DNA of 49,975 nt. Source: JBAZDC01 sp041654595 (GTDB taxonomy: Bacteria; Pseudomonadota; Gammaproteobacteria; Burkholderiales; Burkholderiaceae_B). Position 1 is the stretch's first letter; each line of letters opens with the position of its first letter. The notes beneath the pieces were generated by a model that was given only the letters and a program-made list of their open reading frames with translations, did not search any database and was not told where the DNA came from. The DNA lies in contig CAZKBT010000021.1 of the NCBI GenBank assembly GCA_964551305.1, positions 1-49,975 of the forward strand, read 5' to 3'. Position numbers and translations under genes: made by a program. Below are positions 1-9,832 of this stretch, one piece after another.

Positions 1-67
1 CGCGGTCCAAGCAGACCGAATTGAATCATGCCCTTCACGTATTAGAACAAACCTTGAAAGGATAAAC

Positions 68-1177
68 ATGCAACTCGTACAAGCGACTCGCGATGCTTTG
101 TTGAAGCCGTTGACCACGGTAGCGGGAATTGTCGAACGCCGCAACACGCTGCCCATATTGGCCAACATCCTGCTGCGCAAAGAAGGCAAGAGCGTGGCAT
201 TCATTGCGACGGATCTGGAAGTCCAGATTACGACGCATGCCGAATTCGGCATGGGCGATCAAACGGAATCGACGACAGTCGCCGCGCGCAAGTTGCTGGA
301 TATCTTGCGGGCTTTGTCGGACTCGGACGAAATCAAGCTCGGGCTTGCATCCGGCAAGCTGTCCGTGCAGTCGGGCAAAAGCCGGTTCGCCCTGCAGACC
401 CTGGCCGCCGCCGACTTCCCCACGCTGGCTCAGCCCGAGAAATGGGATGTCTCGTTTTCCATGCCGCAAAAGCAGCTCAAGCATCTGTTCAACATGGTGC
501 ATTTCGCCATGGCCCAGCAGGACATACGCTATTACCTGAACGGCCTGCTGCTGGTGTTCGAGCCGGGCTTCTTGCGCGCCGTCGCGACGGACGGCCACCG
601 CCTGGCGCACGGCGGCTCGGCCGTCGAGGGCATCGAAGGCAAGCACGATGTCATCGTGCCGCGCAAGACCGTCCTGGAAATGCAGCGCTTGCTCAATGAC
701 GTCGATGATCCGGTGACGATCGACGTCGCGCCGGGCCAGATCCGTTTCCGGTTCGGCGACGTCGAGCTGGTGTCCAAGCTGGTCGAGGGCAAGTTCCCGG
801 ATTTCACGCGCGTGATTCCCAGCAACTACACGCGCCATTTCCAGATCGATCGCGAGCTGCTGCAGGCCAGCTTGCAGCGCGCCGCCATTCTGACGACGGA
901 CAAGCTCAAGGGCGTGCGCCTGCAGTTGTCCGATCATCAGCTGAAAATCTCGTCGTCCAATGCCGAGCAGGAAGAAGCGCAAGAAGAGCTCGACATCGAC
1001 TACAGCCACGAGCCGTTGGACGTCGGCTTCAACGTCGGGTATTTGCTCGACGTCCTGGCCAACGTCAAAACGGAAACCGTGCAATGGTCGGTTCAGCCTG
1101 ATGTCAACGCATCGGCCTTGATCACCGCGCCTGACGACGAGCATTTCAAATACGTCGTCATGCCGATGCGTATCTAA
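68..1177 (+). CDS. dnaN: DNA polymerase III beta subunit (sliding clamp)
   Basis: This 369-residue protein has the length and three-fold repeated build of the bacterial beta clamp, the ring that tethers DNA polymerase III and other partners to DNA. It starts MQLVQATRDALLKPLTTVAG and ends in the typical VMPMRI tail that lies near the partner-binding pocket. The start at 68 is set by a GAAAGGA ribosome site just upstream. gyrB follows at once, so this is the dnaA-dnaN-gyrB origin-proximal order with dnaA outside the window. The dinB product encoded at 14.5 kb ends in a clamp-binding type tail and should bind this protein. Confidence 0.98.
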   Translation: MQLVQATRDALLKPLTTVAGIVERRNTLPILANILLRKEGKSVAFIATDLEVQITTHAEFGMGDQTESTTVAARKLLDILRALSDSDEIKLGLASGKLSVQSGKSRFALQTLAAADFPTLAQPEKWDVSFSMPQKQLKHLFNMVHFAMAQQDIRYYLNGLLLVFEPGFLRAVATDGHRLAHGGSAVEGIEGKHDVIVPRKTVLEMQRLLNDVDDPVTIDVAPGQIRFRFGDVELVSKLVEGKFPDFTRVIPSNYTRHFQIDRELLQASLQRAAILTTDKLKGVRLQLSDHQLKISSSNAEQEEAQEELDIDYSHEPLDVGFNVGYLLDVLANVKTETVQWSVQPDVNASALITAPDDEHFKYVVMPMRI

Positions 1178-1195
1178 GCGCATGTCTGGATTTAC

Positions 1196-1224
1196 CCAGC
1201 CATGCCGGGTTTCGGCAGGGCTGG
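1196..1224 (+). terminator. Two-part hairpin between dnaN and gyrB
   Basis: CCAGCC (1196-1201) pairs with GGCTGG (1219-1224), and inside it GCCG (1204-1207) pairs with CGGC (1213-1216). No long T-run follows, so it may be an attenuator or processing site that adjusts the dnaN/gyrB transcript ratio rather than a full terminator. It could also be a chance GC-rich fold. Confidence 0.3.
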
Positions 1225-1267
1225 TTGTGGCGCGTGCCGCAGAGCTTATCTAAAGGTTAAGAACGTT

Positions 1268-3721
<2,454 letters not shown>

Positions 3722-3751
3722 AAATGTAGAAAGATGGGCTTGGCAAGCCGG

Positions 3752-3786
3752 AACGGGCTCCGAGGATATCCCCGGAGCCCGTTTTT
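3752..3786 (+). terminator. Intrinsic terminator after gyrB
   Basis: An 11-bp perfect stem, AACGGGCTCCG (3752-3762) with CGGAGCCCGTT (3773-3783), has a 10-nt loop and runs into TTTTT (3782-3786). It lies 30 bases past the gyrB stop and ends the replication gene unit. Confidence 0.88.
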
Positions 3787-3949
3787 GCTTTCCCTGGAGT
3801 AGTAGCGCCTTGAATGTAAAACGGCTCAAGACGCGGTTGCCCCAAAGACGCCGCCAAGCCTGGCCCGGCAAGCAAGTTGTGGCTCGACTAGACCGGCCAG
3901 GCCAATCGAGGCCTGGAAAAAAAACGATGGGGCTAGAAGGGGACGGACG

Positions 3950-4585
3950 CTATCCCATATAGGGTTCGAATTTGCCGGAGGCCGCGTTGCGTATGAACAG
4001 GACGCCTGTGGCGACGCCGAAATAAGCGCCGTGCAGCAATAGCTTGCCCGCCTGCACGCGTTCGCGCACCGCTGGGAACGTCATCAAGTTGCTCAGGCTG
4101 TATTCCACCACGGCCCATTCGAGGTCCCGGATCCAGCTTTTGCGATCCTCCTTGGGCGGGCCCAGGCGTTCGGCGACCGGCGCTATCTGCGACATCCATT
4201 TTCCGATGAAATCGCGCTTGGACAAGGGCGCCGCCTGGTTGGCGAACGCTGCCACGCCGCCACAGCTGGCGTGGCCCAGCACGACGATATGCCTGACTTC
4301 CAGCGCGTTGACGGCGAATTCGATGGCGGCGCTGGTGCCGTGAAAGGAGGTCTCGACGTCGGTTTCGCACGGCGGCACGAGATTGGCGATGTTGCGCACC
4401 ACGAACATTTCGCCGGGGCCGGCATCGAAAACGGTTTCGGGCGCCACGCGCGAATCGCCGCAGCCGATCACCATGATTTCGGGATGCTGGCCGTTTTCCC
4501 CTAGTTCCTCGTACCGGGCGCGCTCTCGTTCGAGTCTGCCATTCAAAAAAGAAACGTAGCCATCGGTAAGTCGTTGAGGAAACAC
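3950..4585 (-). CDS. Beta-class carbonic anhydrase
   Basis: Zinc enzyme that interconverts CO2 and bicarbonate. The beta-class signature is complete: C42-G-D44-S-R46 and H105-A-S-C108, giving the two Cys and one His zinc ligands and the Asp/Arg dyad. The length of 211 residues fits the family. It has no signal peptide, so it is probably cytoplasmic. It lies 41 bases downstream of the IclR-type regulator on the same strand and may be cotranscribed with it, though carbonic anhydrase has no obvious link to the transporter operon beyond. The 150 bases between it and the gyrB terminator hold no gene. Confidence 0.93.
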   Translation of the reverse strand: MFPQRLTDGYVSFLNGRLERERARYEELGENGQHPEIMVIGCGDSRVAPETVFDAGPGEMFVVRNIANLVPPCETDVETSFHGTSAAIEFAVNALEVRHIVVLGHASCGGVAAFANQAAPLSKRDFIGKWMSQIAPVAERLGPPKEDRKSWIRDLEWAVVEYSLSNLMTFPAVRERVQAGKLLLHGAYFGVATGVLFIRNAASGKFEPYMG

Positions 4586-4626
4586 GTGCGGGTCCTGCGT
4601 GGAGTTAACGGAGGGGATATTTTAGT

Positions 4627-5418
4627 TCATGTAATTGAGCGCGCGGCGTTGGCCAGCCCCCTGACGCAGTTGAGCAAGAGCGGGCTTAGCCGTGCCTGCG
4701 CGTCTTCCAGGGTCCAGCGGCTCGTGGGCGCCACGATGTGCACGCATGCCACAGGCCTGCTGTGCGCGTCCACGATCGGAGCGGCGACGGTCATGTCTCC
4801 CAGAAACAGCTCTTCTTTGTTGTGCGCGAAGCCGAGCCGACGGCTCTGTTCGACGAGGGCTGCGATTTTGTCGAAGTCGGTTTCCGTCCACTGGGTATAG
4901 CGCTTGAGTTCGGAGTCGTGAAGTATGGCTTTTACTTCGGAGTCGGGCAGCGCGCTCATGTAGGCCCGGCCCGCCGCCGTGCAGTACATGGGAATGCGGC
5001 TTCCGGTGGGCATATGGATGGGAATGTATTTCGCGGCCACGACGCGCGACACATAGATCATTTCCAAGCCTATCGGCCTGGTCAGGTTTACGGTTTCGCC
5101 GGTGATGTTCGATAGTTCGGCCAAAAAAGGGTTGGCGACGTCGATCAGCGGATCCGCGGCGATGTAGTTGTATCCCAGTTCCAGCACCGCCAGGCTGAGC
5201 TTGTACTTGCGCGTCTTGGGCGATTTTTCGATCAAGCCCATTTTCTCCAGGGTATAGAGAAAGCGCTGCGCCGAGCTGATGCTGATGTCGAGCTGCTTGG
5301 CGGCTTCCGACAGCGACATCGCGCTGTGCGTTCCTTTGAACGCGAACAGAACCTTGAGCCCCTTGGCGAACGAGTAATTGAACATGGGGTCGTTCATCTC
5401 CACCGCTTCCTGATTCAT
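4627..5418 (-). CDS. IclR-family transcriptional regulator
   Basis: A 263-residue IclR-type regulator. The N-terminal winged helix-turn-helix is at about residues 15-75 (MSLSEAAKQLDISISSAQRF), followed by the IclR ligand-binding domain, including the conserved stretch near MYCTAAGRAYMSALPD. The frame is open back to 5505, but ATG 5418 has an AGGAG ribosome site five bases upstream and is the likely start. It is transcribed away from the ABC transporter/amidase operon that begins at 5564. A strong dyad lies between the two, so it most likely controls that operon and itself. The effector cannot be read from the sequence. Confidence 0.93.
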   Translation of the reverse strand: MNQEAVEMNDPMFNYSFAKGLKVLFAFKGTHSAMSLSEAAKQLDISISSAQRFLYTLEKMGLIEKSPKTRKYKLSLAVLELGYNYIAADPLIDVANPFLAELSNITGETVNLTRPIGLEMIYVSRVVAAKYIPIHMPTGSRIPMYCTAAGRAYMSALPDSEVKAILHDSELKRYTQWTETDFDKIAALVEQSRRLGFAHNKEELFLGDMTVAAPIVDAHSRPVACVHIVAPTSRWTLEDAQARLSPLLLNCVRGLANAARSIT

Positions 5419-5450
5419 AGGGTCTCCTGGTTTACCCGCAAATTGAGCGA

Positions 5451-5473
5451 TATTTACCGCATAACGGTAATTA
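5451..5473. promoter_or_regulatory. Candidate IclR operator (TTACCG dyad)
   Basis: TTACCG (5454-5459) and CGGTAA (5465-5470) form a perfect inverted repeat with a 5-bp spacer. Two of the three next flanking base pairs also match, so the dyad spans 5451-5473. It sits 33 bp upstream of the IclR start and upstream of the likely promoter of the divergent transporter operon, where an operator of a divergent regulator is expected. Assignment to this IclR protein is inference. Confidence 0.55.
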
Positions 5474-5498
5474 TAGATCGCTAATCGGGTTGTGAGTG

Positions 5499-5527
5499 TT
5501 GCCAATACATAAATTCTCCACTATTGT
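5499..5527 (+). promoter_or_regulatory. Candidate sigma70 promoter for the ABC/amidase operon
   Basis: TTGCCA (5499-5504), a 17-bp spacer, then TATTGT (5522-5527). The -35 matches consensus at five of six positions and the -10 at four of six. It lies 37 bp before the ATPase start codon and just downstream of the TTACCG dyad. Confidence 0.35.
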
Positions 5528-5563
5528 GCAAGGAATTCTTGCTTCTTCAGGGTTGATGACGCG

Positions 5564-6655
5564 ATGAGCGAGTTTCAAAAAAACGATGGGGCGATCTTGC
5601 TGGATATCGACGACGTCGCCAAAACGTTCGGCGACACCACGGCGCTCAAGGGCGTTTCGCTTCATGTCCGCGAAGGGGAATTTCTGACCCTGCTCGGGCC
5701 GAGCGGCTGTGGCAAGACGACGCTGATCCGCATCATTGCCGGGTTCGAATCGCCCACGGCGGGCAATGTGAAGATAGACGGAAAATCGATACTTGATGCG
5801 CCGCCCTATCGTCGTCCCTTAGGCATGGTGTTCCAAAGCCTGGCCTTGTTCCCTCATTTGTCGGTGGCCGACAACATTGCCTACGGCCTGAAAATCCGCG
5901 GCCTGGCCAAAGACCTCATCAGGCAGAAAGTCGAAGGCGCGCTTGACATGGTCGGGCTGGCCGGCATGGGCAAGCGCTACACCGGCCAGATATCGGGCGG
6001 CCAGCGACAGCGCGTGGCCCTGGCGCGGGCCATCGTCACCGAGCCCCGGGTCCTGCTTCTGGATGAGCCCCTGGGCGCGCTGGACTTGAAGATTCGGCGC
6101 CAAATGCAGACGGAACTGAAACAGATCCAGGAACGCCTGGGCACGACGTTCATTTTCGTGACGCACGACCAGGAAGAGGCGCTGACCATGTCGGATCGGA
6201 TCGCCGTGTTCCGCGAAGGAACGATCGAGCAGGTCGCCGAGCCCAACGTGATCTATCAGCAGCCGGCGACCCGTTTCGTCGCGGAGTTCGTCGGGGACAC
6301 CAATTTCTTCGAGGGCTCGATCCAGAGCGAAATCGGCGGCGCATCCCGATTTCATTCTCCCGATCTGCCCGCGGGCATTCCCCTGACCTCGATGTCGCTT
6401 CCGGACGGCGCCCGCGTCGGTGTGTCGCTGCGGCCGCAGCATGTAAAGATAACGGATGCATCCCGGGCGCTGGCGCAGGCGCGCGTCATACGCCATGTGT
6501 ATGCCGGGCAAAGCACGAGATTGTGGTTGCAGATGGGTGAACGCACGCTTATCGCGGATTGCTCGGAAAGCGACGGCCGACAAACTATTCCTTCCCCGGG
6601 ACAGACGGTCGGTCTGGACTGGGATCCACGCAACCTGTCCGTAGTCAGCCTATAA
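5564..6655 (+). CDS. ABC transporter ATPase, spermidine/putrescine (PotA) type
   Basis: ATP-hydrolysing subunit of an importer for polyamine-like solutes. Walker A is GPSGCGKT (45-52), the Q-loop Gln is Q91, the signature is SGGQRQR (144-150), Walker B is LLLDE (164-168) and the switch His is H201. The region past about residue 280 is a TOBE-type regulatory domain. The 363-residue length matches PotA-like ATPases. It is the first gene of a plus-strand series running with short gaps to 13750: binding protein, two permeases, dimethylformamidase-like pair, FAD oxidase, cupin. The family commonly serves polyamines and related amines, but the substrate here is unknown. Confidence 0.93.
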   Translation: MSEFQKNDGAILLDIDDVAKTFGDTTALKGVSLHVREGEFLTLLGPSGCGKTTLIRIIAGFESPTAGNVKIDGKSILDAPPYRRPLGMVFQSLALFPHLSVADNIAYGLKIRGLAKDLIRQKVEGALDMVGLAGMGKRYTGQISGGQRQRVALARAIVTEPRVLLLDEPLGALDLKIRRQMQTELKQIQERLGTTFIFVTHDQEEALTMSDRIAVFREGTIEQVAEPNVIYQQPATRFVAEFVGDTNFFEGSIQSEIGGASRFHSPDLPAGIPLTSMSLPDGARVGVSLRPQHVKITDASRALAQARVIRHVYAGQSTRLWLQMGERTLIADCSESDGRQTIPSPGQTVGLDWDPRNLSVVSL

Positions 6656-6701
6656 GCGCTTTTCACCGTTGAGCGCATAGTCAATTAAAGAGGATACGAC
6701 C

Positions 6702-7757
6702 ATGAGAAAAATTCGAGTTGTCCGATGGGGTGTCGCCATCGCCGCGTTGTCCGCCGCCTTCACCGTCACCCATGCGCAGGAAGTCACCATGGCGACATGG
6801 GGAGGAGGGGTGGGCGCGGCTTGGCGGGAGGCTTTTGCCGAACCGTTCTCCAAAGAAACCAACATCAATGTGAAAATCGTCGAGGTGCCCACGCCCGAGG
6901 CGCAGATCCGCGCCCAGAAAGACGCGCCCAAGTTCAATGCCGCGATATCGTCGCTGTTCGAAGCCGCCCAGATGTACAACGATGGATTGCTGGAAGACTT
7001 CGACATCAATGATTTCCCCGCGCTGAAAAACGTGCCCGAGAAGTATTTGCTCAAGGCGCCCAACGGCCGCCTGATCGGTGTCAGCACCTACTTCGCCTAT
7101 TACGGTATCGCCGTCAATACCGATCTTGCGCCCGCCGGCGAATTCGGCTCCTGGAAGAGTCTGGGCGATCCGAAATGGAAGGACAAGTTGTCCATTACGC
7201 GTCCTATTTACAGCTCGGCCTACGATTTGACGATCATGTCGGTGGCCGAAGGGGGCAATGAGCGCGATATCGACAAGGGCCTGGAGCTCTTGAAGAAAGT
7301 GGCGGGCAACGCCTTGGCCATGTACAGCTCCATGGCTCAGATGAATCAGCTCTTGCAGCGTGGAGAGGTGGCGGCCGCGCCTTACTACTCCACTCGCGTA
7401 TGGCAGATGAAGCGAGACGGCCTGACGAACGTCGAAATGGTGGTGCCCAAAGAAGGAGCCTTGATGCTGCCGTATCTGGTCGTAGTGCCCAAGAACGCTT
7501 CGGACCGTGAAAGCTACATGAAATGGCTGAACTACGTGGCGCAGCCGGAAGGCCAGGAACGGATCGCGGATATCGCCGGCTATCTGCCGCTCAACAACGA
7601 AGCCAAGCTTTCCGAAGAGGCGCAAAAGATCATCGGCAAGCCTCTGACGGAACTGCGCGATTCGCTGTATCAACCCGACTGGAACTATATCGCCGAACAT
7701 CGCAAGGCCCGTATCGAGCTGGTCGAACGCGCCATGGCCGATGCAGGCAGGAAGTAA
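6702..7757 (+). CDS. ABC transporter periplasmic binding protein, PotD-like
   Basis: A 351-residue solute-binding protein. The signal peptide has a basic start and hydrophobic core ending THAQ at about residue 25, followed by the mature start EVTMATWGGG typical of PotD/SBP_bac proteins. AGAGGA upstream supports the ATG. It lies 46 bases after the ATPase gene and 11 before the first permease. It should deliver the substrate to the two permeases and is the best handle for finding the ligand of this operon. The family includes spermidine, putrescine and also opine or other amine binders, so the exact ligand is open. Confidence 0.92.
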   Translation: MRKIRVVRWGVAIAALSAAFTVTHAQEVTMATWGGGVGAAWREAFAEPFSKETNINVKIVEVPTPEAQIRAQKDAPKFNAAISSLFEAAQMYNDGLLEDFDINDFPALKNVPEKYLLKAPNGRLIGVSTYFAYYGIAVNTDLAPAGEFGSWKSLGDPKWKDKLSITRPIYSSAYDLTIMSVAEGGNERDIDKGLELLKKVAGNALAMYSSMAQMNQLLQRGEVAAAPYYSTRVWQMKRDGLTNVEMVVPKEGALMLPYLVVVPKNASDRESYMKWLNYVAQPEGQERIADIAGYLPLNNEAKLSEEAQKIIGKPLTELRDSLYQPDWNYIAEHRKARIELVERAMADAGRK

Positions 7758-7768
7758 GGTAAGACGCG

Positions 7769-8608
7769 ATGACGAGAACCGCGAAACCCTCGTTCGCGCT
7801 GCTTGCCGGCGCGGCAATCCTCATCGCCGCGTTCCTCACGGGGATTGCTTATCTCGTGATCGAGTCCCTGCATACGGGAAGCGGCTGGGGCCTGGACAAT
7901 TTCGCGTACTTCTTCAGCCGCAGCGACTACGTTGCCGTACTGAATCGGACGATACTCGTTTCAGTGCTGGCAACGCTGTTCGCCGCGTTGATCGGCTATC
8001 CCATCGCGTATGCGATTGCCGACTACAAAGGCAATCGCAACTTTCTCATGATGCTGGTCATCATGCCGTGGCTGGTCAGCGTCGTCGTCCGGACCTATGG
8101 CTGGGTGGTGATACTCGGGCCCAGGGGGACGTTGAATTCGATGCTGCTGTCCTGGGGCGTCATCGACACCCCGCTGCGCCTGATTTTCAACATGACCGGC
8201 GTGGTGATCGGCCTGGTCCATGTGTTTTGCCCGTTCTTCATCATTTCGGTGCTTTCCGTCCTGCTGCATCAGGACAAGAGTCTGAGGGAGGCTTCGCAAA
8301 CGCTGTCCGCGGGGCCGATCAGGACGTTCTTCAACATTACCTTGCCCTTGAGCCTGTCCGGCGTGATAACGGGCGCCATCCTGGTCTATCTGTTGTCGAC
8401 CGGAGCGATCGTCACGCCGTTGCTGCTGGGCGGCGTGCGCGACGGCATGCTGGCCACGCAGATCTATCAGGACGTTCTCCAGGTGTTCGACTATCCCAAG
8501 GCGGCCAGCATGGCGATCGTGCTGCTGTTGACCGCGTTCGTGCTCGTGATTCCCTTGCAGTGGCTCGAGCGCCGCGTCGCCGCGCGCGTGTCGGGAAGGG
8601 GGGAGTGA
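7769..8608 (+). CDS. ABC transporter permease, PotB-like
   Basis: A 279-residue inner-membrane permease with about six hydrophobic segments. The EAA-type cytoplasmic loop near residue 174 (EASQTLSAGPIRTFFNITLP) contacts the ATPase. It follows the binding-protein gene by 11 bases and precedes the second permease by one base, as in potABCD-type operons. It should form the translocation channel with the 8610-9401 product. Confidence 0.92.
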   Translation: MTRTAKPSFALLAGAAILIAAFLTGIAYLVIESLHTGSGWGLDNFAYFFSRSDYVAVLNRTILVSVLATLFAALIGYPIAYAIADYKGNRNFLMMLVIMPWLVSVVVRTYGWVVILGPRGTLNSMLLSWGVIDTPLRLIFNMTGVVIGLVHVFCPFFIISVLSVLLHQDKSLREASQTLSAGPIRTFFNITLPLSLSGVITGAILVYLLSTGAIVTPLLLGGVRDGMLATQIYQDVLQVFDYPKAASMAIVLLLTAFVLVIPLQWLERRVAARVSGRGE

Positions 8609-8609
8609 C

Positions 8610-9401
8610 ATGCGGATGCTGCGTTTGTTGTTGATGGTGTTGTTGTTCGGGTTTCTGCCTCTTCCCATCATCATCGTCATCGTTTCATCGATCTCGACGA
8701 CAGGGTACTTCACGGTGCCGCTCAGCCCGTTTTCGTGGCGCTGGTACGTCGAGTTCTTCACGAACTGGGAATGGATCCGGCTGTTGCTGGTCAGCGGCGC
8801 GATAGCGATCGTGGTGGCGCTCGTCAGCACCACCGCCGCTCTGCTGGCCGCGCTGGTGCTGGAGCGGCGCAGGTTCGCGGGCAGCGGCTTGTTCGAGACC
8901 TTGATCATGCTGCCGCTGGTGTTTCCCAACGCGGCATTGGGGGTGGCCTTTCTCGGCCTGCTGGGATTGCTGGGGGTGAGCGGCACCTATCTGGGCATCG
9001 TGCTGTCACATTGCATCATCACTTTGCCGTTCGCCTATCGGCCGATACTCAATTCACTGCGCAAGCTGGATCCGGCCATCGAAGAGGCCAGCATGAGCCT
9101 GGGCGCGCGGCCGATGACCGTCATGCGCACCGTCACGCTGCCGATGCTCAAGCCCGGGCTGATCTCGGCCTTCCTGTTCTGTTTCATCGTTTCGTTCGAC
9201 GAAGCCACGATCACCGTGTTTCTCATCGCGCCCGACGTGACGACGCTGCCCGTGCGCATCCTGACGGAGATCCAGGAAAGCGCCAGCCCCGTGATCGCGG
9301 CCATCGCCACTTTCCTGATCCTGTTCACGCTTTCCCTGGTGATGTTGCTGGAGCGCACGACCGGACTGGAGTTGTTCGCGGCGCCGGAGAAGGATGCATA
9401 G
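8610..9401 (+). CDS. ABC transporter permease, PotC-like
   Basis: A 263-residue second permease with an N-terminal membrane anchor, about six membrane segments and the EAA loop near residue 158 (EEASMSLGARPMTVMRTVTL). It starts one base after the preceding permease stop, consistent with translational coupling. Together with the other three proteins it makes a complete PotABCD-like importer. Confidence 0.92.
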   Translation: MRMLRLLLMVLLFGFLPLPIIIVIVSSISTTGYFTVPLSPFSWRWYVEFFTNWEWIRLLLVSGAIAIVVALVSTTAALLAALVLERRRFAGSGLFETLIMLPLVFPNAALGVAFLGLLGLLGVSGTYLGIVLSHCIITLPFAYRPILNSLRKLDPAIEEASMSLGARPMTVMRTVTLPMLKPGLISAFLFCFIVSFDEATITVFLIAPDVTTLPVRILTEIQESASPVIAAIATFLILFTLSLVMLLERTTGLELFAAPEKDA

Positions 9402-9469
9402 CGCGCATCGGGGCATGGATGGACATGAGCTGAAGACATGGAACACGGGAATTTCTTTTGGAGGCACTT

Positions 9470-9778
9470 ATGTATGAGATACAAGCGGAAGACGCCGAGC
9501 TTCTGAAGTACTTTCGGACCACGACGACCAAGACGCGTCCGTTGAAGCTGAACAGGCTACTGAACCGTTTGCGCATGGAGCCGATGGCGGGCAAGCGTGT
9601 CATCGTCTGCACCAAGCCGTACAGCGAATACGCGTTGGGCACCTTGGGACAAAAGCGCGGGGATCCGATCGTGCTGGACCCGGAGCGCTACGCCAAACTG
9701 GCCGATGCCGAGTGGGCGATGCTCAAGATCCGTTGGGCTTTGCACACCCATCATCCATGGCCGGCCGATCTCGATTAG
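9470..9778 (+). CDS. Small protein, probable N,N-dimethylformamidase small-subunit analogue
   Basis: A 102-residue soluble protein rich in Arg and Lys, without signal peptide or membrane segment. The frame is open from 9458, but GGAGG at 9460-9464 is spaced five bases from the ATG at 9470, which fixes that start. It sits 54 bases before a large dimethylformamidase-like gene. The known enzyme (DmfA) is made of a small subunit of about 15 kDa and a large one of about 85 kDa. Position, size and the C-terminal ADAEWAMLKIRWALHT segment suggest the same role here. I infer this mainly from context. Confidence 0.65.
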   Translation: MYEIQAEDAELLKYFRTTTTKTRPLKLNRLLNRLRMEPMAGKRVIVCTKPYSEYALGTLGQKRGDPIVLDPERYAKLADAEWAMLKIRWALHTHHPWPADLD

Positions 9779-9832
9779 AGGCGGCGAGGCGCCGGACGTC
9801 GCGCGAATCAGATAGAAGAACGGGAGCAGGTT

